IMG/VR virus record: IMGVR_UViG_3300047462_000185
Coordinates: 42,638 to 106,637 of that record
Source of the DNA: a virus
Reading direction: 5' to 3' (one strand)
Length of the DNA: 64,000 nt
Position numbers and translations under genes: made by a program. This document shows, in pieces, positions 54,819 to 62,562 of this stretch (the stretch's first letter is position 1; each line of letters begins with the position of its first letter). The notes beneath the pieces were generated by a model. It had not been told where the DNA came from, did no database searches, and saw nothing but the letters and a program-made list of their open reading frames with translations.

Positions 54819-54893
54819 GGCTGACGACGAGCGTGGAATGCAGTCCCGAGATGCCGCGCGGGGCAGGCCGTTCGATACGGCTAGTCGTCAGCC
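54819..54893 (+). other. tRNA-like structure, probably degenerate
   Basis: Perfect 10-bp closing repeat (GGCTGACGAC, 54819-54828; GTCGTCAGCC, 54884-54893) around a canonical T arm (GGCCG-TTCGATA-CGGCT, 54866-54882). No convincing anticodon arm or CCA. A decayed tRNA or a tRNA-mimic RNA. Confidence 0.45.
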
Positions 54894-54910
54894 AAACCGC
54901 CCAAAATCGG

Positions 54911-54935
54911 CGAAAAATATTCCTGGAAATATTCC
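54911..54935. repeat. tandem GGAATATTT-type repeat, reverse orientation
   Basis: On the minus strand: GGAATATTTCC then GGAATATTTTTCG, matching the tandem repeat after the repressor gene at 23409. AT-rich island in a GC-rich array. Confidence 0.5.
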
Positions 54936-54943
54936 AGATCGTT

Positions 54944-55025
54944 GCGGGCGTGGCGGAAAGGTAGACGCGGCCGGCTCAAACCCGGCTGATCATTCGTGCA
55001 GGTTCGAATCCTGTCGCTCGCACCA
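54944..55025 (+). tRNA. tRNA-Leu(CAA)
   Basis: Acceptor GCGGGCG/CGCTCGC, anticodon loop CTCAAAC between GCCGG and CCGGC, long variable arm, discriminator A, CCA; normal leucine type. Confidence 0.92.
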
Positions 55026-55031
55026 TTTCAT

Positions 55032-55119
55032 GGACCAGTGCGCCGAGTGGCGAAGGCAGCCGACTCTTAATCGGATGGGCGAAAGCCCCGCGTGAGTTCG
55101 AATCTCACCTGGTCCTCCA
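55032..55119 (+). tRNA. tRNA-Lys(CTT) with long variable arm
   Basis: Acceptor GGACCAG/CTGGTCC, anticodon loop CTCTTAA, CCA. The variable arm is a long stem (GGGC-GAAA-GCCC), a feature of Leu/Ser/Tyr tRNAs and not of lysine. Charging identity is therefore uncertain. Confidence 0.82.
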
Positions 55120-55121
55120 AT

Positions 55122-55196
55122 GCCCGTGTAGCTCAATGGCAGAGCAGCCGCCTCGTAAGCGGCCGACGAGCGGTTCGATTCCGCCCACCGGCTCCA
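55122..55196 (+). tRNA. tRNA-Thr(CGT)
   Basis: Acceptor GCCCGTG/CACCGGC with one C-C mismatch, anticodon loop CTCGTAA between GCCGC and GCGGC, CCA. Last tRNA of the array. Confidence 0.88.
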
Positions 55197-55244
55197 TGAG
55201 GATGTGTTATCTCGGCTCTACCAACAACCGCGAAAGCCCGTGTC

Positions 55245-55829
55245 ATGCGTGCCAGAAACTCCGCCCTCGACCTGGAAGCGCTCGTCCTCAACGCTGACGC
55301 GCGGCCGCTCTCGACCTGGCCGCTCAGCAAGGAAAGCGCACGCGACGCCATCACCGCCGTGATGAAAGGCAACGTCGAGGTGGTCGACACCTGGGACGCC
55401 GTGATCCGCACGCCGCGCATCGAAATCCCGGTGCCGAAGGTCATCATGCTGCGCTACTACGCGCCGATCCGGGCCGAGCCGAAGTTCTGCCGGGCCAGCG
55501 TGTTCCTGCGCGACAGGTTCAAGTGCCAATACTGCGGCGAGCCGTTTCCGCGCGAGCAGTTGACCTACGACCACGTCATCCCGCGCACCAAGGGCGGCCA
55601 GACCGTGTGGGAAAACATCCTGACCTGCTGCGAGACCTGCAACGCGCTCAAGCGCGACCGGCCGGCCAACTGGAGCGGCAGGCGCGGCGCCGGCGAGATG
55701 CGTCCGCTCAAGGCGCCTCGGCGCCCCAGCACGGCCGAACTGCTCCGCGCCGGGCTCGATCTGCTCGACCAGGAGACGCGGGAGACCTGGGGCGACTGGC
55801 TCTACTGGAACGCCGAGCTGAAGGCCTAA
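55245..55829 (+). CDS. HNH endonuclease, 194 aa
   Basis: Core CQYCGEPFPREQLTYDHVIP, then GGQTVWENILTCCETCN: two zinc CxxC pairs and the DH of the HNH fold. This is the common stand-alone phage/bacterial HNH family (length fits) with an N-terminal beta domain. It lies directly after the tRNA array; it may be a homing nuclease or assist packaging. Confidence 0.93.
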   Translation: MRARNSALDLEALVLNADARPLSTWPLSKESARDAITAVMKGNVEVVDTWDAVIRTPRIEIPVPKVIMLRYYAPIRAEPKFCRASVFLRDRFKCQYCGEPFPREQLTYDHVIPRTKGGQTVWENILTCCETCNALKRDRPANWSGRRGAGEMRPLKAPRRPSTAELLRAGLDLLDQETRETWGDWLYWNAELKA

Positions 55830-56023
55830 GCGTTGTTGGCCGCGATCCAGCCAGCCTGAGCCTCGGCGTTTAGGTTGCCTTCCGCGATGAAGCGGTCGAA
55901 CTCCGGATCATCGAGCGAGCCGAAATAGCGCGACACGAGCCACCGTCCCTGGAGCCACAGGCCCAGCGTGACGGTGGCGATCGGCGTCTCGCTGGGCCAC
56001 GCCTTGGGCGCGAATTCGTTCAT
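55826..56023 (-). CDS. unknown small protein, 65 aa
   Basis: Start MNEFAPKAWPSETPIAT, four bases after the upstream stop, with AAGGAA ahead. LWLQGRWLVSRYFG in the middle. Overlaps the HNH 3' end by four bases on the opposite strand. No family recognised. Confidence 0.7.
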   Translation of the reverse strand: MNEFAPKAWPSETPIATVTLGLWLQGRWLVSRYFGSLDDPEFDRFIAEGNLNAEAQAGWIAANNA

Positions 56024-56027
56024 GATG

Positions 56028-56930
56028 TCACGCCATTTCCTTCTGACCTGTGTTGAGTCGCCCACGCGACGGCACGTCATGCGTGCTCGCGATAGGCGGG
56101 AAGCCGGCACTGGTCCGCTCCGAGTCCTGGACCCGCAGCACCGTCATGGGTCGGTTCGCCACCCAGGCGTTCCACGTCTTCACGCCCAGCACGAGCCGAT
56201 CGATGGTGCGCAGCTTGGTGTGCGACATCGCATCGTTGACCAGGCGCTCATGATAGCGCCGGGTCGGGCTCGTCTCCGCGCCCTGCCCGTCGTCGACCGA
56301 CGACGCGAATTCCCGGGTCTCGTCGAACGTGCTGCGCCGGCACACCAGGGCAAGCAGGCCGCCGAACCATGCCGCCTTGATCGCCTGGAACCGTAGCGAT
56401 CCGTTGAAATTCGCGATGTCCTGGATGATCGGGAATTTCTTCAAGGTATCGACGATGTCGGCCGACTCGAGTGGGCACGACATGTAGGAGATCGAACCAG
56501 CATCATAGTGCCACACGATCTTGGCGATCGCGGCGCAGCGTTTGGCTTCCTGCACGCCGTTGATGTCGAGCACGTCGGCCGCGCTCCGCTTCGAGCCTGT
56601 CCCGGTTGCTGTGAACGCTTCGCGCGCGATGCCGAACCTGATGTCACAAATCGCGGCAATGCCGGTCTCATGGATCGCGGTGAGCCGGTGCTGCCCGTCG
56701 TTGAGGATGCCTTCCCGGCTGACGATGATCGGCTCGCCGGTGTTCACCCATTGGCCGCGCTCCAGGATGTTGGAAAACCGGCGCACCAAGGACTTCTTTA
56801 CGGACCGGTTGCCCGTGTTGAGGCGCAGAATCCAACCCGCCACATCGGCCGTGCAAAGCCCTGTGATGGTGCCGTCGTATTCGGTCACCAGGGTAAGCAG
56901 ATCATCCTCGGTCGTGGCGATCGGCTTCAT
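56028..56930 (-). CDS. DGQHR-motif phage protein, 300 aa
   Basis: Start MKPIATTEDDLLTLVTE with GAAGGAACC. REGILNDGQHRLTAIHETG is the ParB/DndB-like DGQHR signature (about residues 75-95), after a strand IIVS; a helical region follows. DGQHR proteins appear in many phages and in DNA-modification systems; the biochemical role here is unknown. The next gene upstream encodes a glycosyltransferase. Confidence 0.82.
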   Translation of the reverse strand: MKPIATTEDDLLTLVTEYDGTITGLCTADVAGWILRLNTGNRSVKKSLVRRFSNILERGQWVNTGEPIIVSREGILNDGQHRLTAIHETGIAAICDIRFGIAREAFTATGTGSKRSAADVLDINGVQEAKRCAAIAKIVWHYDAGSISYMSCPLESADIVDTLKKFPIIQDIANFNGSLRFQAIKAAWFGGLLALVCRRSTFDETREFASSVDDGQGAETSPTRRYHERLVNDAMSHTKLRTIDRLVLGVKTWNAWVANRPMTVLRVQDSERTSAGFPPIASTHDVPSRGRLNTGQKEMA

Positions 56931-57103
56931 GTCTTTGGTTCCTTCGGACCCGGCTTTGGATTGGTCCTTGCGTGGCGCTGGATTTCCTCCTGGCGCTGTG
57001 TATCGGCCCTGGGCGTGGGGCGAGGCATGGCCTTGGTCGCCACATTCTTGATCCACCAGGCGCCCTGGCGCAGCGCTGAAAAACCCTTCTTTGGCGGCGT
57101 CAT
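56927..57103 (-). CDS. unknown basic protein, 58 aa
   Basis: Start MTPPKKGFSALRQGAWW with ATGA overlap upstream and downstream. Lys/Arg/Pro-rich C-terminal tail (KPGPKEPKT), probably unstructured. No family recognised. Confidence 0.65.
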   Translation of the reverse strand: MTPPKKGFSALRQGAWWIKNVATKAMPRPTPRADTQRQEEIQRHARTNPKPGPKEPKT

Positions 57104-57870
57104 TCGTCTTTGCCATAGGAAGGGCCGCACCACGCCGCCGGTGCGGGCGGCGTGCGCTCGGGTGTGGGACCGAACCAGTCGGCACGCCGGCCGCGCCAGT
57201 TCTTCTCGCCGGGCCGCATCCGGCCTTCCAGGTGGATGCCCATCAACTCGGGGAGGAGCACCCGCTTAGGGCGCGGCCATTGCAGCGAGAACAACATGTC
57301 AGTGCGTCCCGCCGTGCCGTGCTGGTTGGGGTAGGTCTTGATCCCAGTCCTCGCCGCGTTCCAGAGCTGGAAGAAGCCGATCGGGACGTAGCCGTCCTCC
57401 TGCAGCTTGGCGACGCGCGCGCCCAAGGGCCACGGCCCGGGCACGATGTAAGTCTGATCGGAATGCATGACCTGCGGTGTTCCGATGTGCTGCATCCACG
57501 CCTCGTAGTCGGGACACATCATCCGGTCGATGCCGTAGATGCATTCCGGATCGAGCGACGCGACGTTCAGGATTTCGCGGGTGCGTGGCGGCAGCACGAT
57601 GTCGGCGTCTATGTGCAGCACCCAGTCCGACAGCGACAGCGCGGCGACGCCGGCGTTGATCCCGTTCCCCTTATTGAAGGCCTGCTCCTGGTAGTAAAAA
57701 TGGTCGGTCTGGATGACCCGGATGTGATGATGGGCGCATAGGTTGTGCGTTCGCACGTCCCCGGTATCGCTGACCACCACCATGTCGTCGAAATGCACCT
57801 TGTTGAGCGGCAAGGTGTGGGCCAGCACGTCGGAGAAATTCACGCAGACCGTCACGCATTCGAGCCGCAT
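57100..57870 (-). CDS. GT-A fold glycosyltransferase (family 2-like), 256 aa
   Basis: Nucleotide-sugar transferase features: N-terminal Rossmann-like strands (MVVVSDTGD), FNKGNGINAGVAAL typical of GT-A enzymes, and the D-x-D in LHIDADIVLPP (about residues 87-97). It might glycosylate DNA bases, a virion protein or a host surface. Its operon with the DGQHR gene makes DNA modification worth testing. Confidence 0.82.
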   Translation of the reverse strand: MRLECVTVCVNFSDVLAHTLPLNKVHFDDMVVVSDTGDVRTHNLCAHHHIRVIQTDHFYYQEQAFNKGNGINAGVAALSLSDWVLHIDADIVLPPRTREILNVASLDPECIYGIDRMMCPDYEAWMQHIGTPQVMHSDQTYIVPGPWPLGARVAKLQEDGYVPIGFFQLWNAARTGIKTYPNQHGTAGRTDMLFSLQWPRPKRVLLPELMGIHLEGRMRPGEKNWRGRRADWFGPTPERTPPAPAAWCGPSYGKDE

Positions 57871-57871
57871 A

Positions 57872-58081
57872 TCAGGCGTCCTCTAGGGGTTTCGGCCTGA
57901 CCCGTCGCGGGCCACCTTGGCCGCCGTCTTCATCATCGCCCGGGCAGATCGGCGAGCAGGGCGGCATCCAGGCATATCGGCCACCGGTCGTCTGCCTTTC
58001 GTATTTCTGGACCCGGTGACACACTTCGCAGTAGCGCCGCTGGCCGTGGTGCCCGGTGTAGTGCCACAGGTGCTGCGGCAT
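57872..58081 (-). CDS. small zinc-binding protein, 69 aa
   Basis: Start MPQHLWHYTGHHGQRRY; CEVCHRVQKYE with a later Cys pair (CSPIC) gives a zinc site. One-base overlap with the upstream frame's stop (TGATG type). Function unknown. Confidence 0.75.
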   Translation of the reverse strand: MPQHLWHYTGHHGQRRYCEVCHRVQKYERQTTGGRYAWMPPCSPICPGDDEDGGQGGPRRVRPKPLEDA

Positions 58082-58667
58082 CAGTGCTCCGGTTCATCCG
58101 GGGGCGGCTCATCGGCAGGCGGCTCATCGCCGTCGGGCTTCGCATCGCCGGCGGGCGGCTTGCGTCGGTCCAGATCGGAGCCGGGCCCGTCGTCCTTGAA
58201 CATCGCGCCCTGGTCGAAGTTGATCGGCACTTCGGCGCGCGCCCCGCTGTATTTCTCGCCATCCGCGATCGCCAGCAACACGGTCATGCCCTGGCTATCG
58301 AACAGCTCGTGGCGCAGCGGATCGCTGCTGTCGAAATCGCGACCTGGGTCTGGATCGACGTGCCCTTGCGGACGATCTTGATCAGCTTGCCGGGCAGGGT
58401 GCGCCGTCCATCCGCGGCGATCATCTCGACGGCGCGGCTCACCGCGTATCTGATCGACGCGCTCACCCGATCGATGGTGGCCTTCTGCTCGTCCTGCTTG
58501 CGCATGTGCCAAGGCAGCGGGTTGTGCTCGTGCTTGAACGTGTCCAGCACCAGGTCGCGCAGGTCGCCGAACATGGTGTCCGCCGCCAGCACCAGCAGAG
58601 CGGCACGTTTTTCGGCAGCGCTGTCACGCGGCTGTTCCGGCGGCGTTGCGGTTCCGGCCTTCTTCAT
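58081..58667 (-). pseudogene. unknown phage protein gene with frameshift
   Basis: The N-terminal frame starts MKKAGTATPPEQPRDSA at 58667 with AAAGGAGAG and runs to KGTSIQTQV; the other frame continues DFDSSDPLRHELFDSQGM...VPINFDQGAMFKDD and an acidic Pro-rich tail to 58081. A single missing base near 58345 separates them. Joined length about 195 aa. Helical N-terminal half, beta C-terminal half. May be real decay or an assembly indel. Confidence 0.65.
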
Positions 58668-58691
58668 GCGACTCTCCTTTGCGAGGTGGAC

Positions 58692-61649
58692 ATGGAAACA
58701 CATGATAATGTGCTTGCCAAGCGCGATTTGAGCGCGGCGCAACTTGCGGAGCGCAGCGTCGCTGCACGTGCCCGCTGGGCCGGCCATCGAGCCGAGACCA
58801 ATCCGACGGTCCGCCAAGCCGCGTGGGGAGAAGCGACACCGCCCTCCAAATCCGCCGTATCGCTGTTCCGGCAGGGCATGCCGTCGAGCGGCCGCTCAGG
58901 CGGGTTGTGGGACACCCGATCGGTCGAGCCGTCGGCGGGCCAGATCCGGGGCAGGTTGACGTTCCATTTCCCCAGGGCCTACCGCAGCGACAAGCCCGAC
59001 GCGCCGCTAAAGCACGAAAAGAAGCTGCTGGCCCATCGCCTCGCCGCTGATCCGGCCCAGCCCGTCGCGATCACCAACCCAGGCACCATCGCCGAGGCGC
59101 AGCGCCACCCCGAGATGCGCGCCCTGATGCAGGGCGCGGTCGAGACGGTGCGCCAGAACCAGAAGGGGGCGATCGCCAAGGCGACCGAGGACGGCATCAT
59201 CCCCGAGGGCACGCCGCCCGGTCTGGTGCGCGAGGCCTACAAGCACGCCGCGCTGCTGGCGCTCCACAAGGCCGGCCTGGTCGACTGGGCGTTCGAGATG
59301 GATGCCCACGCCAAGAAGGCGTTCAAGCCGCTGGTGCCGTTCATGCGCTATGCGTCGCGCCGCGTGTTCGACCAGCTCAACGTGCAGCACAAGGGCAAAT
59401 GGACCGCGTTCCGCGACGAGTTCGGCGAGGAATTCAAGGATCGACGGAAGGATGCGGCTGGCAAGGTGCGCCGGCGGATGCGGCCCAACCAGGAGTTCGT
59501 GAAGGTCGATCAGGCCTGGGGCGAGCTAGCCAAGGCGTTCGATGCGACGAAACACCCGCGCGGCCAAGGGGGTAAGTTCTCCCGCAGCGGCACGTTCGAC
59601 GATGCGATCCGCGGCGCTCAGCTGAGCGGGGGCGCCGTTGGCGGCATCGCGACGGGCCACCTGATTTCGTCGCCGCGGGCAGCGCGGCACCTGACAGCGG
59701 CCGTCGACAAGGTCGGCAAAAAGATTGGCAACGCGGCCGAGGCCCGGTTTCGCCTGGCGAGTCGAAAGGCCGGCGCCTACACGTCGCCGCATGCCGAGCA
59801 GGTGCTGCGCAGCCAGGGACGACTCCTGAACGGAGCTGCACGTCTGGCTGGCAAGGGGCTGGGGCGTGCTGGGATCGCCACAGCTGCCTTCGCCGCGGGC
59901 GATTACGCGGGCGACCTGGTAGGCCGCAAGGTGTTCGGCCAGCACGGCAGCAAGAAGCACTACCGGCATTTCAATGCCCTGGGTTTCGGTCTCGGCAGCG
60001 CCGGCGCGGTTGGTGCTCATCTGCTGGCCCGGGCCCGGTTCGCGCGCAAGCTGGTCCGTCGCTTTCCGTTGTCGGGACGCGCCAAGTTGCTGGCCTCTGG
60101 CATTGCCTTGACGGCTGGCCTTGAGGGGGCTGGCACGCACATCCAGGATCGCGGCGAAGAGGCAATCGGCAAGCTCGCCAAGATGACGCTGGCCGACCTG
60201 GGCCTCGACATCGGCAAGGCCCCTTCCCCGGGCCAACCGCTTCCCGGTGGAGTCCAGTCTGGCTGGCTTGCGGGCCGCCTCGCCCTGGCCCGCAAGGAGT
60301 CGCAGGGCCAGCGCGCCATGAAGATCCTGACCCAGAAACAGAAGATGGAGCGCCACTTCGCCGCCAACGCGGAACGGGTCAAGGACCTGGAGCACGCCCC
60401 CACCATCAAGCAGGGCATGCTCGGCTCGACCCGGGGCTACGACCTGAAGCGCGAGGGCATGTCCCAGCCCGGCCTGGGCCTGGGCGGCGCGATGGGGACC
60501 CGCATCGGCTCTGCCAGCCGGGTGGGCCAAGGCATGCGGATCGGATCGACCCAGCGCGTCGGTTCGGTCGACCGGATCAGCCCCGGGCTACGCCTGGGCC
60601 AGACCGCCAAGTTCGGCGTCAAGCAGAAGATCGGCACCACGGCGCGGTTCGGCGTGACGCAACGACTCAGCCCGTTCCAGCGGGTCGAGCCGGTCGGGCC
60701 GCTGCGCAAGGACACGATCGGCGGTCAGATGGTGATGCAGCGCGCCACGCACCTCGGTAACATCAGACCGATCGCCGCGCCGCACTACCAGAACAAGAAG
60801 ATCCAGTATCACGCCAACCCGACCTTCGCGCGGCCCGGCTCGATTCAGCGCTTCGTGAACTCGATCACGGGGGTCAACAGCGCGGCCATGTTACCTGGGC
60901 CAGCCCGCTCGTTCCGCAAGCCGCGCCGGTTCACCAGCCATTCCGCGACCAGCACCTACGGGGGCGCCTACGCCAGCTCGGGCACGCCGACGCAGGGCGG
61001 CGCCCAGATCAGCGTGCAGACCCCGAACCCGTCGCTCTACCAAAAGCTGGAGCCGATCGAGGAGGCTATCGCGCTGCGCAAGGCGATCCAGGATGTCGAA
61101 CGACGCGCCGCGGTCCGGCAGACCATGCACGAGTTCAAACATGGCAAGCTGCGGTCCGGGTCCAAGAAAGGGCCTCGCGTCACCAATCGTCGCCAGGCCG
61201 TCGCCATCGCGATCAGCCAGGCCGAGCGGCTCGGCAAGCGCGTCCCGGCCAAATTCCTGGCCGGGGCCGCCGTCGGCGCTGGCGCAGCCCTGTTCGGCCA
61301 GCACGCCAAGGAGTCCTACGACGAGAGCTCGCCGGCCACGCATGCCATGGCAGGAGCCGCGACCGGTCTTGGCGCGGCCTACCTGCTGGGCCGCACCAGG
61401 GCGCGCTACGCGGCCCGGCGCGAGGCGAGCCGCATCTTCCATGCCGGCCTCGATGCGGCGCGCACCCATCTGGGCGCGACGGGCGACAGGTCGGCGTTTC
61501 GGACCGCCAAGCATGCCGCGGTCCAAACGGCTCGAAAGCATCGTGACGAGGCCCGAGCCGCATGGCGGCCGCGCAAGTCGCACCTTGCCATTGGGGCCGC
61601 CACTGGCGCGACAGCAGCTCTCCCGTCTCGTGATCAGGAAAACACATAA
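58692..61649 (+). CDS. large virion-associated protein candidate, 985 aa
   Basis: Start ATG 58692 (METHDNVLAKRDLSAAQ) after GAGGTGG; GTG 58710 is an alternative. Features: basic N-terminal helical region, Gly/Ala-rich membrane-active segments (GGAVGGIATGHL at about 320; AGAAVGAGAALFG and GAATGLGAAYLLG near the end), and a repeat region around residues 595-665 with units like RIGS-x-x-RVG. Such large Gly/Ala and Arg-rich proteins beside structural genes are often ejected internal virion proteins. Not assigned by homology. Confidence 0.7.
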   Translation: METHDNVLAKRDLSAAQLAERSVAARARWAGHRAETNPTVRQAAWGEATPPSKSAVSLFRQGMPSSGRSGGLWDTRSVEPSAGQIRGRLTFHFPRAYRSDKPDAPLKHEKKLLAHRLAADPAQPVAITNPGTIAEAQRHPEMRALMQGAVETVRQNQKGAIAKATEDGIIPEGTPPGLVREAYKHAALLALHKAGLVDWAFEMDAHAKKAFKPLVPFMRYASRRVFDQLNVQHKGKWTAFRDEFGEEFKDRRKDAAGKVRRRMRPNQEFVKVDQAWGELAKAFDATKHPRGQGGKFSRSGTFDDAIRGAQLSGGAVGGIATGHLISSPRAARHLTAAVDKVGKKIGNAAEARFRLASRKAGAYTSPHAEQVLRSQGRLLNGAARLAGKGLGRAGIATAAFAAGDYAGDLVGRKVFGQHGSKKHYRHFNALGFGLGSAGAVGAHLLARARFARKLVRRFPLSGRAKLLASGIALTAGLEGAGTHIQDRGEEAIGKLAKMTLADLGLDIGKAPSPGQPLPGGVQSGWLAGRLALARKESQGQRAMKILTQKQKMERHFAANAERVKDLEHAPTIKQGMLGSTRGYDLKREGMSQPGLGLGGAMGTRIGSASRVGQGMRIGSTQRVGSVDRISPGLRLGQTAKFGVKQKIGTTARFGVTQRLSPFQRVEPVGPLRKDTIGGQMVMQRATHLGNIRPIAAPHYQNKKIQYHANPTFARPGSIQRFVNSITGVNSAAMLPGPARSFRKPRRFTSHSATSTYGGAYASSGTPTQGGAQISVQTPNPSLYQKLEPIEEAIALRKAIQDVERRAAVRQTMHEFKHGKLRSGSKKGPRVTNRRQAVAIAISQAERLGKRVPAKFLAGAAVGAGAALFGQHAKESYDESSPATHAMAGAATGLGAAYLLGRTRARYAARREASRIFHAGLDAARTHLGATGDRSAFRTAKHAAVQTARKHRDEARAAWRPRKSHLAIGAATGATAALPSRDQENT
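58699..58712 (+). promoter_or_regulatory. operator palindrome CACAT-GATA-ATGTG
   Basis: Identical to the copy before the terminase small subunit. It overlaps the first codons of the 985-aa gene if ATG 58692 is used, and lies 31 bases before the leftward gene at 58667. Confidence 0.65.
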
Positions 61650-61656
61650 CTCTGTG
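61643..61656 (+). promoter_or_regulatory. operator palindrome CACAT-AACT-CTGTG
   Basis: Preceded by AAAA; includes the stop codon of the 985-aa gene and lies 49 bases before the secreted-protein gene. Confidence 0.6.
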
Positions 61657-61705
61657 GCATTTTGCACGGACCATGTGATAAGCTGCCATTTTCATGGAGC
61701 TTGCG

Positions 61706-62104
61706 ATGACGAAGATGCTTGGGTATCTTGACATCCTGAGGGGGGCGAGTTGCGCCCTGGGCGCGGCGCTTCTCATCGGGATGTGTTTCGCGGCCCACGC
61801 CGAGGCTCCGCCCGGCACCGATCACAACACCCCCGAGGCACGCTGGTATGAGGGCGCCCGCTCCGAGACGGGCGTGAATTGCTGCAGCATGGCGGACGGG
61901 CACCGGGCCCAGGCCCGCTACATCGGCACACCGCCCAACGGGCGATACGAAGTCCTGATCAACGGCGAGTGGAAACCCGTGCCGCCCTGGACCTATCTCA
62001 TGAAGGGGTATCCACCTCACCCGGCCGGCTCGGCCGTGGTCTGGGAGACCCATATCCCTTCGGATCCGATCCGCTGCTTCTCGCCTCCGGTCGCGGCTCA
62101 ATGA
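61706..62104 (+). CDS. secreted small protein, 132 aa
   Basis: Start MTKMLGYLDILRGASCA at 61706 with GGAGCTTGCG. A signal peptide with hydrophobic core ALGAALLIGMCFAAHA and AxA cleavage site precedes a domain with NCCSMADGH, YEVLINGEWKPVPPW and VVWETHI...RCFSP. From memory, periplasmic proteins of this pattern are frequent in alphaproteobacteria. Likely a host-derived moron; own operator upstream suggests expression from the prophage or on induction. Confidence 0.8.
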   Translation: MTKMLGYLDILRGASCALGAALLIGMCFAAHAEAPPGTDHNTPEARWYEGARSETGVNCCSMADGHRAQARYIGTPPNGRYEVLINGEWKPVPPWTYLMKGYPPHPAGSAVVWETHIPSDPIRCFSPPVAAQ

Positions 62105-62562
62105 TGCGCGAACCCGTCGCCCGCGACGAGGCCGGCGTTCCGATACTTCAGACGTGCGGCCGGCGCATGAATGATTTCGGTCCGTGGCCCAAGCTCGAAC
62201 TTCTCGATCACTGGAACATCCAGCCCAACGGTGATCGGACCTGCTCGTTCTGCGGCTCGCTGCACCACGACGATTTCTACCGTCTCGTCGTGGCATCGCT
62301 GGCCGACGACAGCACGATCCGGATCGAAGTGAGTGACAAGCGCTACAAGATCTATGTGCATCGCCCCGAGATCCGAAACGCCGCCGAGGGTGGCATCAAG
62401 TTCTACAAGCACCACGACGTGCATTGGACCGACGAACAGCGTGCCGAGATCATCCGCATCTGGCCCGACGTGATCGGCAAGTCGAGCGCCAGGTTCGAGC
62501 AGGTCATGGAGCGGCTCAAGCTGCGCTTTCCCGTGCCGGAAACGCCGCCAGACTCCGAATGA
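62101..62562 (+). CDS. unknown protein with zinc knuckle, 153 aa
   Basis: ATGA overlap with the secreted-protein gene. Reads MMREPVARDEAGVPILQ; CSFCGSLHHDDFYR holds a CxxC, then KRYKIYVHRPEI and KHHDVHW. From memory, this resembles a recurrent phage protein with FYKVYLHDL-like and FKF-type blocks. Function unknown. Confidence 0.75.
   Translation: MMREPVARDEAGVPILQTCGRRMNDFGPWPKLELLDHWNIQPNGDRTCSFCGSLHHDDFYRLVVASLADDSTIRIEVSDKRYKIYVHRPEIRNAAEGGIKFYKHHDVHWTDEQRAEIIRIWPDVIGKSSARFEQVMERLKLRFPVPETPPDSE

Noticed and set aside
55193-55206. Operator copy TCCAT-GAGG-ATGTG before the HNH gene
   Set aside because: Two left-arm mismatches, and the left arm is simply the CCA end of tRNA-Thr.
59526-61667. 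Long leftward open frames opposite the 985-aa gene
   Set aside because: Low-complexity shadows; the forward frame has the better start and codon pattern.
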